Shown in pieces: positions 32,769 to 41,138 of a stretch of DNA of 64,000 nucleotides; position 1 is the stretch's first letter, and every line of letters starts with the position of its first letter. The notes beneath the pieces are model-generated. The model worked only from the letters and a program-made list of their open reading frames with translations, had not been told where the DNA came from and searched no databases. The stretch is from Enterovibrio norvegicus_B (lineage in GTDB: Bacteria; Pseudomonadota; Gammaproteobacteria; Enterobacterales; Vibrionaceae), in NCBI RefSeq assembly GCF_002876705.1, contig NZ_MDAG01000014.1, positions 186,001 to 250,000 on the forward strand, in the 5' to 3' direction. A program made the translations under genes and the position numbers.

Positions 32769-34568
32769 CTAGAACACATAGATTGCACCAGAACTCGATG
32801 CACTGTTGTCCGTTGGATCGTTTGGGTCATTTGAATCCTCATTCGATGTGCCAACAGCTAACGTCTTACCATCACCACTTATGCCAATCGCCATGCCAAA
32901 TCTATCACTGCTGCCCGTGATATTAGGTTGAAGAAAATCTCTGAATGACCATGTCTGATTTTCTCGTTCATAAATATACACAGCGCCCACATCACTCGCG
33001 CTTTTGTCATAAGGGTCATTAAGAATTCCCGAATCATTCGCCACCGAACCAAACACCAGTAAGTTACCATCATCACTGAGGCTTACCCCTGATCCTGTGT
33101 AGTCATAATTGCTTGGTGCCGGTACTTTCACATACGCTTGTTGCGTCCACACCCCACCAGAAAAGGTATAAACATAAACAGCGCCTGCACCGAGTGTTCC
33201 ATTGTCTGACTCATCATTTGCGTCACCCGAATCTTCATACTGGGCGACAACCGCGAGTGTTTTTTCATCGCGACTCATCGCGAGAGCCACGCCAAATCCG
33301 TCTTCATATTCTGGGTTGCTGGCCTTGATATAAGCATCTTCGATCCAAACCCCACCATTCAGTGAATACACATACACTGCCCCTGACTTCGGGGCAGAAT
33401 TGTTTGTAGGATCATTGGAATCTGCAGAATCTTCATACATGGCTCCCACTACCAACATATCTCCGTCATCATCAAGTGCGAGAGATTGGCCAAAGTTGTC
33501 TCCGTTACCCGCATTACTTGCTTTCAAATAGTACGTTTGCCCCCACACCCCCGCATTGATGGTATAGATATAGACCGCACCTGAGTTTGATTCTGAATTG
33601 TCCGATTGATCATTAGGATCCCCCGAATCTTCATACGTCGCTCCGACAGCCAACGTCAAACCGTCCCCGCTAAGATCGACTGAAGTCCCAAAGAAATCAT
33701 CTTGTTCTGGGTTACTGGCTTTCAAGTACGCGGTTTGTGTCCAAGTCGAACCACTTCGGTCAAAGACATAAGCTGCTCCAGACTCAGTAACGCTGTTGTC
33801 CGATGGGCTGTTTTGATCGGCTGAATCTTCATAACGGGTGCTCACAGCAAGTCGCTGACCGTCATCACTCAGGCTAATATGTGTTCCAAAACGATCTGAA
33901 CTATCAATAACATCGGCCTTGATATAAGCATCTTCTGTCCAAACATTGCCATTTCGGACGAATATGTACACCGCTCCAGAAAGACTCTTACTGTTATCGC
34001 TTGGGTCGGCTGCATCCCCAGAGCCTTCTTGTCTCGCACTCACTGCCATCGTCATTCCATCAGCGCTCATGCTAATTTCACCACCAAACGCATCAGAGCT
34101 TCCCATATTGCTAGCCTTGATATACCCAGACAATGCGGTATAGGTACTCATATCCATTGTCATTTCACTGCTACTGAGCACATGTTCTTCGTCCACTGCC
34201 AAAACGAAAAAATCATCTTCAGTGAGCGTAGGCGTTACCACTTCTTCAAGTGTGTATTCTAATTCGGTACCAGTGTTGCCCGTTTGCAGAACTTGGCAGT
34301 TATTAGGCTGCGACGTATCACGACGACACAAACTATAGCTTTGCGCGTCTTGACTGGGTTCCCAAACAAACTTGAGTGTTTTTAGATCACCAGATACGGC
34401 ATCAATACTGACAAGATTAAACGCCGTTAACGTGGAAACAGAGGTCGAACTGGCGTCAGAGTCACTGGTGTCTCCACCTGAACTGGCTTTTCCATCAAAG
34501 AAAAGCCCACGAGTATCGCATCCGACGAGAAGAGGAATGAAAAGTAAAAAAACCACCGTATATCGCAT
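32769..34568 (-). CDS. Lipoprotein with seven FG-GAP-like repeats (beta-propeller)
   Basis: A 599-residue lipoprotein precursor. The signal has lipobox LVGC, followed by a Ser/Asp-rich linker and a fibronectin-like N-terminal region (about residues 50-145). Then seven repeats of about 66 residues, each with a pattern like AYIKAS...FG..ISLS.DG..LAV...YEDS.D.N..SDNS...SGAVY[IV][FY], run to the C-terminus. The last repeat stops after its third strand, so the ring could close with a strand from the N-terminal TALSGYIKAS, giving a seven-bladed propeller. The DxSxDxNDxSDN loops resemble calcium-binding FG-GAP loops. Preferred start is the ATG at 34568 after a GGGG SD. Function unknown. Confidence 0.82.
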   Translation of the reverse strand: MRYTVVFLLFIPLLVGCDTRGLFFDGKASSGGDTSDSDASSTSVSTLTAFNLVSIDAVSGDLKTLKFVWEPSQDAQSYSLCRRDTSQPNNCQVLQTGNTGTELEYTLEEVVTPTLTEDDFFVLAVDEEHVLSSSEMTMDMSTYTALSGYIKASNMGSSDAFGGEISMSADGMTMAVSARQEGSGDAADPSDNSKSLSGAVYIFVRNGNVWTEDAYIKADVIDSSDRFGTHISLSDDGQRLAVSTRYEDSADQNSPSDNSVTESGAAYVFDRSGSTWTQTAYLKASNPEQDDFFGTSVDLSGDGLTLAVGATYEDSGDPNDQSDNSESNSGAVYIYTINAGVWGQTYYLKASNAGNGDNFGQSLALDDDGDMLVVGAMYEDSADSNDPTNNSAPKSGAVYVYSLNGGVWIEDAYIKASNPEYEDGFGVALAMSRDEKTLAVVAQYEDSGDANDESDNGTLGAGAVYVYTFSGGVWTQQAYVKVPAPSNYDYTGSGVSLSDDGNLLVFGSVANDSGILNDPYDKSASDVGAVYIYERENQTWSFRDFLQPNITGSSDRFGMAIGISGDGKTLAVGTSNEDSNDPNDPTDNSASSSGAIYVF

Positions 34569-35043
34569 ATTCACCCCACACAGCCGCCATTGAACACCAG
34601 GTAAGATTGAGCACTACACAATTGCGATGCCTTTCTCTTCCTACTTAAAATGTTTAATGCCAAAAGCGTTGTACGGATGTATTCCTGCGTATCTTTACTT
34701 ACGACTAAGTTCCAGTTTTAACAGACAAAATGTCCAGCAAAGCAAACAGTTTATTTATTGTTTTGTTCACTAATATATGGCACATAAACCCTGCCCTCAC
34801 AAATGAATCAAAATGCATATTTAAACGTTCATTTCGACCGTCATTTTTCAGTATCAAATACAACAACATGCTGCACTCTCACCCTTCGTAGCCCAAAAAG
34901 TGATGCTTTGACGTTTGTACATGCACTGACATTTTGGCTTTATTGCTCAATTTCATGGAGATAAGACATTTCTATCAAATTCATGGATATAATCTGATAG
35001 GCAAAAACAAATTGTCACCAACCATTTTCAACAGGACGTAGAA
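34569..35043. other. Promoter region, no gene seen
   Basis: 475 bases between the propeller lipoprotein and the Imm33-like gene. Near 34953-35003 there are two loosely repeated TTCATGGA-ATAA stretches, about 36 bases apart, just ahead of the next gene. No palindromic site or hairpin otherwise. Confidence 0.45.
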
Positions 35044-35382
35044 ATGACGCAACACACAGAATTGAATGGAAATAGTAGCCATTCCCCTATCCTACTTGGC
35101 TATGTCATTGTGAATAAAGAACTGATTGATGACGGCAAATCCATTGGTTATTTCTATCGTGAAACACCTGACAGTAGCGAAGACAGCGGATGGCGTTTTT
35201 TTACGGGTGAAGAAACCCAAGAGTTTGTTGATAATGCAGATAACTTCGTGCTGTATAGCGCGCCAAAACTGGCGGCACTTCACCCTGAAATATTGCCCTT
35301 CTTGAGCTTGAAAGCCCCTGTCGAATTGGAATGGTTTGAAGATGCGTATGTGATTGTAGAAGAAGCGCTTTTGGATCAATAA
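35044..35382 (+). CDS. DUF2185/Imm33-domain protein
   Basis: A 112-residue soluble protein with the DUF2185 (Imm33) pattern: GYVIVNKELIDDGKSIGYFYRE, then SEDSGWRFFTGEETQEFVDNADNFVLYS, then HPEILPFLS. Members include immunity proteins, but many are housekeeping, and no toxin gene is next to it. Strong terminator downstream. Start has no strong SD, though the family begins near here. Confidence 0.8.
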   Translation: MTQHTELNGNSSHSPILLGYVIVNKELIDDGKSIGYFYRETPDSSEDSGWRFFTGEETQEFVDNADNFVLYSAPKLAALHPEILPFLSLKAPVELEWFEDAYVIVEEALLDQ

Positions 35383-35405
35383 AACTACTCAGTCAGAAAA
35401 ACAAA

Positions 35406-35442
35406 AAGGCCTGACTCCGATGGAATATCGAAATCAGGCCTT
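35406..35442. terminator. Terminator hairpin between convergent genes
   Basis: AAGGCCTGA (35406-35414) pairs with TCAGGCCTT (35434-35442); A-run left of the stem. Confidence 0.8.
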
Positions 35443-35532
35443 GCAATCCGCCTAACTGAAATGTCCAACGTTAAGGGAACACTTCAAATTGCTGGCGTTT
35501 TTCTCTTTAACTGCATCACGGCAAAACAACAA

Positions 35533-36171
35533 TCAGCAGATTTTACCTGCACCGACTGCAATATCAGTTTTGTTATCAATGGTTGCTTGCGCGGCGATTC
35601 GTAGGCCTTCTGCAATGACATCCAGTGCCATCGTTGGTTGTTCGCCCGTTGTTGCTTGTTCTGGCAACAATGGAATGTGAACAAAGCCATGACCGATATT
35701 AGTATCACGCAGGTAGTGCTGAACGCCGTAAGCCAGGTGATTGCACACGAACGTGCCGGCAGTGTTAGACACTTGGCAAGGGATCCCTTTCGCTTGCATC
35801 GCGGCGGTAATCGCTTTAATTGGCAAGGTAGAGAAATACGCATCTGGGCCGTCTTCATAGATTGGCTCGTCGATAGGCTGGTTGCCACCGTTATCTGGAA
35901 TGCGAAAATCATCAATATTAATCGCAACGCGCTCTGGCGTAATCGCAATGCGTCCACCCGCTTGGCCGACGGTGATAACGAAATCAGGTTTGTGCGTTTC
36001 AATCGCTGCGATAACCGCATCAATGGCTTCATAACGCGTGACAGGCACTTCGCAAATGATGATTTCGCCGCCGTCTAGCTTCACGCCATCCAACTTTTTT
36101 ACGGCTTCTAGAGCAGGGTTAATGGCTGCGCCACCAAACGGTTCAAAACCAGTAATCAGTACTTTTTTCAT
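35533..36171 (-). CDS. pcp: Pyroglutamyl-peptidase I (Pcp)
   Basis: A 212-residue cysteine peptidase that removes N-terminal pyroglutamate. The catalytic triad is E80 (in ITPERVAIN), C143 (in AGTFVCNHLAYG) and H165 (in GFVHIPLLPEQ), with the N-terminal GFEPFGG signature. Length is normal for the C15 family. It follows a DUF979 gene after 8 bases, making a pyroglutamate uptake and peptide-processing operon. Confidence 0.95.
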   Translation of the reverse strand: MKKVLITGFEPFGGAAINPALEAVKKLDGVKLDGGEIIICEVPVTRYEAIDAVIAAIETHKPDFVITVGQAGGRIAITPERVAINIDDFRIPDNGGNQPIDEPIYEDGPDAYFSTLPIKAITAAMQAKGIPCQVSNTAGTFVCNHLAYGVQHYLRDTNIGHGFVHIPLLPEQATTGEQPTMALDVIAEGLRIAAQATIDNKTDIAVGAGKIC

Positions 36172-36179
36172 TGGGATTC

Positions 36180-37085
36180 TCAGAAAGCAAAGCTGTACAT
36201 AATGAAGATGTTAAACGCGAGAATGATCATCGCGGGCGCAACTTGCATCAAAATAACATGGTGTTTATTTTTCAATTCAAGCAAGGCCGCAGGTACAACG
36301 TTAAAGTTGGCTGCCATAGGCGTCATTAGCGTTCCACAGTAGCCCGAGAGCATACCCACCACACCGATGATTGCAGCATTGCCGCCATATTCCATGACCA
36401 AAAGTGGAATACCGATGCCCGTCGTAATCACCGCAAATGCCGCGAACGCGTTGCCCATTACCACGGTGAAGATCATCATGCCCACGCAGTAAGCAATCAC
36501 GTTCACCAGCAGCATGTTTTCAGGGATCATCATTTTGACGATTTGCGCGACGGTATCGCCCACGCCTGCTTGGTTGAACAAGAAGCCCAATGCTGCAAGG
36601 AATTGCGAAAGAATGGCAGCCCAACCGATGGAATCAATCAAGCGACGGCCTTCGTTCAAGCTGTGCATTGGCTTGCTTTTGGTTAGCAGCAATGCCACGA
36701 CGATGGATGCAATGGAGCTTAAACCTAGGCCCACCAGCGCACCTAATGAGGTGAATTGGCTAATCGCAACCGTACCCACAGGTACAATGGCCGCAGGAAT
36801 GAAGAGTTTATTTTTCAGCACAGACGCTGTTTTATGACGCTCTTCTTCAGAGGTAGTGCCATAGTTGCCCACGCCCATGAAGCCGCCAGCCGCTAACGCC
36901 GTTAGCGCTAACACCATCACACCGGTTACCCAGTTCGGGATCATTGCCCCAAAGATAAAGGTGATGCCGTAGATCATCCAAAACAAGCCGGAACCGATGC
37001 GTTTTGGGTTGTCTTTATCAAGGAAGCTTTGTAGGGAGAATGCCAGCAACAGCAAGCCTGTGGTTTGGTAAATGTATTCTAACAT
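36180..37085 (-). CDS. DUF979-family membrane subunit, likely 5-oxoproline transporter
   Basis: A 301-residue inner-membrane protein with about eight to ten hydrophobic helices. It belongs to the DUF979 family, recently annotated as one subunit of a 5-oxoproline (pyroglutamate) transporter. Its paired DUF969 gene ends 3 bases upstream, and pcp follows 8 bases downstream. The triad suggests uptake of pyroglutamate and its release from peptides. The transport role is by family naming and context; no binding residue can be pointed out. Confidence 0.85.
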   Translation of the reverse strand: MLEYIYQTTGLLLLAFSLQSFLDKDNPKRIGSGLFWMIYGITFIFGAMIPNWVTGVMVLALTALAAGGFMGVGNYGTTSEEERHKTASVLKNKLFIPAAIVPVGTVAISQFTSLGALVGLGLSSIASIVVALLLTKSKPMHSLNEGRRLIDSIGWAAILSQFLAALGFLFNQAGVGDTVAQIVKMMIPENMLLVNVIAYCVGMMIFTVVMGNAFAAFAVITTGIGIPLLVMEYGGNAAIIGVVGMLSGYCGTLMTPMAANFNVVPAALLELKNKHHVILMQVAPAMIILAFNIFIMYSFAF

Positions 37086-37088
37086 CGC

Positions 37089-37802
37089 TTACTGCCCTTC
37101 TTTTTGAACGTTTGCCGTTGCAGCAGCAGACGATGTATCCGCTTTCAACAAACGGGTTTCCATGATTTTGCTGAAAATCACGAATACAACAAAAGAAGCA
37201 ATCGCGGTCGGCAGTGCCCACAGCGCCATGGTCTCGAGTTTTACATCCAATTGGTTATCGGTCATTACACCTTTAATCAGCAAGATGCCGCCTGTACCAA
37301 TAAACAGCAGCTGACTAAAGAAATTGGCGAAGTTTTCACTGGCTGCGGATAACGCACGAATGCCTTGGCGTTTTTCATCAGATAGATTTGGCGAGGCTTT
37401 TTCTGCGGCGGCTTCCGCCATCGGTGCAATCAAAGGACGAATCATGGATGGATGACCACCGATGCTCAAGCCCATGCCATTGGTCACTTTGCGAAGTAGC
37501 AAATATGTCATCAATATCTTGCTGACAGAGGCTTTTTTCATTGCACCGATCAAGGCTTCTGCACGTTGGCGCAGGCCATAACGCTCAAGAATACCGATCA
37601 TAGGAAGGATAAGGATGAACAGGGACATGTAGCGGTTCTGGGTAAAGGATTGGCCTAAGGTAGACAGAATATCCATTACCGCGATGTCTGCGACCAAGCC
37701 AGTCGCAACACCCGCAACCAAAATTACCAACAAGGTGTTTAGCTTTAATGCTAAGCCCACCGTTATTATCACAATGCCAATCAATGGCCAAAAATCAATC
37801 AT
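37089..37802 (-). CDS. DUF969-family membrane subunit, likely 5-oxoproline transporter
   Basis: A 237-residue inner-membrane protein with about six hydrophobic segments, the first at residues 3-25. It is of the DUF969 family and is the first gene of the operon with DUF979 and pcp. A cytosolic loop with SLGQSFTQNRYMS, and a long YGLRQRAEALIGAMKKASVSK stretch, are typical of this family. The C-terminal tail (LLKADTSSAAATANVQKEGQ) is polar. Confidence 0.85.
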   Translation of the reverse strand: MIDFWPLIGIVIITVGLALKLNTLLVILVAGVATGLVADIAVMDILSTLGQSFTQNRYMSLFILILPMIGILERYGLRQRAEALIGAMKKASVSKILMTYLLLRKVTNGMGLSIGGHPSMIRPLIAPMAEAAAEKASPNLSDEKRQGIRALSAASENFANFFSQLLFIGTGGILLIKGVMTDNQLDVKLETMALWALPTAIASFVVFVIFSKIMETRLLKADTSSAAATANVQKEGQ

Positions 37803-38311
37803 AAGGGCTCTCTACACGATCTGTAATTTTACGTGTTATCAGTGACTAAAAATTCAAAGATGGCCCGAGTATACGGAAGCCCCTAAATCACCTCCAATCA
37901 GAGATTTTTGCGACCAAAAGCAAGTTTTCTTGTCGAAGTGATATATTATTTTCATTTGTTAGGTCGTTGTTTCCACGCGCATAGATCTTCGGAAGCCCTT
38001 GTAAAATCGGGGTTGGCATCAAATTCGTGGAAAATTGAGAATCCAGAAGCGCTAATCAATTGAATTTTCAGTTATGAAACAAAAATTCCTGAAAAATCCC
38101 GTTCTACTGGTGTTCATCGCCAATACTTATTTATATCTCCGCCGACTTGTTCACTCAGAAAAAGCATTGACATGCAGAATAGCGAGCGCATATCGAGGGG
38201 CGACATCGATTGAGATGGATGAAGTAGACACGTCGAAGAAACGCGTCGGGCAGAATAAACACAAGATTGAAAGACAAACGGTATGGACACCAGAAACAAA
38301 GCAGGACATTC
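37803..38311. other. Divergent promoter region, no clear gene
   Basis: About 510 bases separating the DUF969 gene and the L,D-transpeptidase. A plus-strand frame at 38074 overlaps the transpeptidase gene out of frame and lacks an SD. Short direct repeat GGAAGCCC occurs at about 37875 and 37992. No operator recognised. Confidence 0.5.
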
Positions 38312-39109
38312 ATGAAAACGTTTATTGGGATTACGATAGCCGCAACCATGTTGTGGGCGCTACCGCAAACAAGCACAGCCTCTGCAAACTTACTTTCCGA
38401 GGAGACGGGGATACTGACCGCGTCTACCACCTCGAATAACACTATCGCACCGTTCAGCGATAATCAGACAGACGCAACCGCACTTCCATCGGTATCGCAA
38501 GTCAGCGATACGTCGTCCATTGATGCCGTTCGCCGCATTATCTCCACGTCATCATCTGCCGCGCGTTATTCCCGCTCTTCCATCGATGAGATTTTGGGAA
38601 AAAGCCAACGCGCTGACACAAGCGCCGCCACACCAAACAACAAGCAAACTCTGCCCGAAAAGCCACCCGAGCCGATAGCAGCGCCAAAAGTCGATTTGGT
38701 CAAAATAGACAAGTCAAAGCGAAAGATGTTTCTGCTCAAAGGGGAAGAAGTGGTTGCTTCCTATGGCATTGCATTAGGCGCGAACCCTAAAGGCCATAAG
38801 CTACGGGAAGGTGACAAGCGCACACCTGAAGGCCGCTACACGTTGGATTTGATTAACGAGCGCTCGCGCTTTTACCGTTCAATTCGCATCAATTACCCGA
38901 GTAAAGATGATCTCGCGCGCGCGGAGTTACTGGGCTTTCCGCCAGGAGGTCAAATCATGATACACGGGCAAAAGAACGGTAACGGCCCGCACCCAAGCCT
39001 GAATCGCGGCAAAGATTGGACTGACGGCTGCGTTGCAATTTCAAACAAAGAGATGGATGAGTTCTTGGCATTGGTCAATATAGGAACCCCCATTGAAATA
39101 GAATGGTAG
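38312..39109 (+). CDS. L,D-transpeptidase (YkuD domain)
   Basis: A 265-residue exported peptidoglycan transpeptidase of the YkuD type. The signal peptide (MKTFIGITIAATMLWALP) is followed by a low-complexity Ser/Thr region to about residue 120, then the YkuD domain (KIDKSKRKMFLLKGEEVVASYGIALG). The catalytic motif is MIHGQKNG...DWTDGCVAIS, with His and the nucleophile Cys; Asp replaces the His of the more usual SHGC. Start at 38312, with AGGA upstream. Likely forms 3-3 cross-links or anchors lipoprotein; which is not visible. Confidence 0.87.
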   Translation: MKTFIGITIAATMLWALPQTSTASANLLSEETGILTASTTSNNTIAPFSDNQTDATALPSVSQVSDTSSIDAVRRIISTSSSAARYSRSSIDEILGKSQRADTSAATPNNKQTLPEKPPEPIAAPKVDLVKIDKSKRKMFLLKGEEVVASYGIALGANPKGHKLREGDKRTPEGRYTLDLINERSRFYRSIRINYPSKDDLARAELLGFPPGGQIMIHGQKNGNGPHPSLNRGKDWTDGCVAISNKEMDEFLALVNIGTPIEIEW

Positions 39110-39551
39110 TTTAGCCTCTGCGCCTCTCGTAGGTGCAGAGCCTTGCCCTCTATAGTCACACCTCATTTAGTCACCCTTTATTCACTCTCGTTCTCTGCCT
39201 CTGTTCAGGCCGCAACTCATAGTCCCTATCCTCTTGACCGTTTACCCCTAAATTTCCTCTACGACTTACCCCTTTGTGCTCGATGATACCTGCCGGATAT
39301 TCACCTGTTTTCATTGAACACAAGATGCACACATTCTCAGACGGGATGGTTATATTTACTGACGCCTCACCTCAGAATTTAGCGCAACAAAAGTGCAACA
39401 GTTACAAATTTGTCTCAATTTTGATATTGCATCCCATCAGTAGTGCCTGTCATCTGGCTGTAAGATAACTGTCATATTTCGATCCTACCTTCTGCGTGCG
39501 TACAGAAAACCACAACGATAAATATGTTGGTTTCCATCACAAGGAAAGGAT
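39110..39551. other. Intergenic region with PhoB box and a weak hairpin
   Basis: About 440 bases ahead of nptA. 39116-39140 is a 10-bp hairpin (CTCTGCGCCT/AGGTGCAGAG) after the L,D-transpeptidase gene, without a T-run; the PhoB box at 39447 is listed separately. Confidence 0.6.
39447..39475 (+). promoter_or_regulatory. PhoB box, three direct repeats
   Basis: CTGTCAT, CTGTAAG and CTGTCAT lie at an exact 11-base period (39447, 39458, 39469), the arrangement of Pho boxes with CTGTCAT half-repeats. It is about 80 bases upstream of nptA, implying phosphate-starvation induction via PhoB. Confidence 0.85.
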
Positions 39552-40694
39552 ATGGCACAGTTAGAAGCCGAAAATAAACAAACAGGTAAACGCGCTGACT
39601 TTATGGTCTGGATCAAGATCGTAGGCTTGGTTTACTTGTTACTTTTAGCCGTCGGCATGATTGGTTCAGGATTTAAGTGGGCCACTGGCGGACAAGCTAA
39701 AGAACTTTTTGAATTTGCTTCAAACCCTTTTACTGCCCTCATTATCGGTACGGTATGTACTGCCCTCATTCAAAGTTCTAGCACTGTAACCTCCATCATC
39801 GTGGGCATGGTTGCAGGCGGTTTGCCTCTCGCAACGGCCATCCCTATGGTCATGGGTGCCAACATCGGTACAACCATCACTAACACCTTAGTGAGCTTGG
39901 GCCACGTGCGTGACAAAGAAGAATTCAAACGTGCATTCTCAGCTGCCACCATTCACGATTTCTTTAACTTGATGGCGGTTGTTATCTTCCTGCCATTAGA
40001 AATCGCAACAGGCTTCTTGCAGAAGGTCAGTGCATGGATGGTGTCACCACTATCAGGTTCTGACGGCATGAGTTTGAGCAGCTTCAACTTCATGAAAGCC
40101 ATCACCAAGCCGGTGATCAACTCAGTCAAAGGCGCATTGGAATCTTTGGGTGAGCCGACTGGTGGCATCATCATGATTTTGTTGGGCATCACGTGCATCT
40201 TCATTTCCATCACCATCATCGGCAAATTGCTGAAGGTCGCGATGGTAGGCCGAGCGAAGCAGCTTCTTCACAATGCCATCGGTAAAGGCCCCATTTCAGG
40301 CATTTTCTCCGGCACTTTGATGACGATTCTTGTGCAATCTAGCTCGACCACAACGAGCCTGGCGATTCCATTGGTAGGTTCTGGGGTATTCAAGGTACGT
40401 GAGATTTATCCTTTCACCTTGGGCGCAAACATCGGTACGTGTGTAACGGCATTGCTGGCTGCCACCGCGGTGAGTGGTGAGCTCGCGGATGCTGCACTCC
40501 AAATATCACTGGTACACCTTGTCTATAATGTATTAGCCGTGGCCGTCATATTTGGTATTCCGTTCTTACGGGAGATACCACTCAAAGGCGCCGCCTACAT
40601 GGGCGACCTCGCAGCAAGAAGCAAGCTATATCCTTTGGCCTACATCGTGTTTGTGTTCTTCGTTGTCCCATTATTCCTAATCTTGCTTAGCTAG
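39552..40694 (+). CDS. nptA: Na+/phosphate cotransporter (NptA)
   Basis: A 380-residue sodium-dependent inorganic phosphate symporter of the NaPi-II type. The two inverted repeats carry the hallmark QSSST motifs: CTALIQSSSTVTS (about residues 73-85) and MTILVQSSSTTTS (about 255-270), and each is followed by a GANIGT motif. It starts ATG after an AAGGA SD. The upstream PhoB box indicates induction by phosphate starvation. The following small gene starts 9 bases after its stop. Confidence 0.92.
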   Translation: MAQLEAENKQTGKRADFMVWIKIVGLVYLLLLAVGMIGSGFKWATGGQAKELFEFASNPFTALIIGTVCTALIQSSSTVTSIIVGMVAGGLPLATAIPMVMGANIGTTITNTLVSLGHVRDKEEFKRAFSAATIHDFFNLMAVVIFLPLEIATGFLQKVSAWMVSPLSGSDGMSLSSFNFMKAITKPVINSVKGALESLGEPTGGIIMILLGITCIFISITIIGKLLKVAMVGRAKQLLHNAIGKGPISGIFSGTLMTILVQSSSTTTSLAIPLVGSGVFKVREIYPFTLGANIGTCVTALLAATAVSGELADAALQISLVHLVYNVLAVAVIFGIPFLREIPLKGAAYMGDLAARSKLYPLAYIVFVFFVVPLFLILLS

Positions 40695-40703
40695 GAGGCC
40701 AAG

Positions 40704-40982
40704 ATGCCAGATTCAAAATTATCGTATGACGAGTTAATGGAAGAAATCAGTCGTGCGCGCAAGTTGCTTTCTGAACTCGAAGCAGCGGCAAAAAAGAACA
40801 AAGAAAAGAAAGTCGAAGTCGCAGCGGAAATCGAACGTGAGCAACATTTAATGATCGATAACCTTGAAGCGGTTTACGAAGACACTGAACACAACGCAAC
40901 AAATCTACAAACCTTTGCCAAGCTCGCTGCCAGCGAACTAAAGGCATTGGTTGAAAAAATGCACAACAAAATGCACCACTAA
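40704..40982 (+). CDS. Small coiled-coil protein co-transcribed with nptA
   Basis: A 92-residue acidic/lysine-rich protein predicted to be helical throughout (LSYDELMEEISRARKLLSELE, KKVEVAAEIEREQHLM). It has a strong GGAGG SD, starts 9 bases after nptA, and ends before a terminator, so the two form one phosphate-responsive unit. No known domain; it may modulate the transporter or bind something in phosphate stress, but that is a guess. Confidence 0.75.
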   Translation: MPDSKLSYDELMEEISRARKLLSELEAAAKKNKEKKVEVAAEIEREQHLMIDNLEAVYEDTEHNATNLQTFAKLAASELKALVEKMHNKMHH

Positions 40983-41030
40983 ATACGTCACAAAATAGTG
41001 GTCAATCGACACGAGAAAGAGCAAAACAAA

Positions 41031-41067
41031 AAAGCCCGATGCACACATCCCCGTGTCGGGCTTTTTT
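41031..41067 (+). terminator. Rho-independent terminator of the nptA operon
   Basis: AAAGCCCGA...TCGGGCTTT stem plus a CAC/GTG extension, followed by T6. Confidence 0.88.
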
Positions 41068-41138
41068 CATTCTTTTAGCGTGTGGTTTTTACGACGTTAT
41101 TCAGAGTTCAGCACTCTGCATCTTCACAACAATTGCGA

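Noticed and set aside
35044..35382. Toxin-immunity system based on the Imm33-like domain
   Set aside because: No polymorphic toxin or nuclease gene is nearby, and DUF2185 occurs in many non-immunity settings.
38074..38439. Plus-strand 121-residue frame overlapping the L,D-transpeptidase start
   Set aside because: It overlaps the confident gene in another frame and has no SD; no domain.
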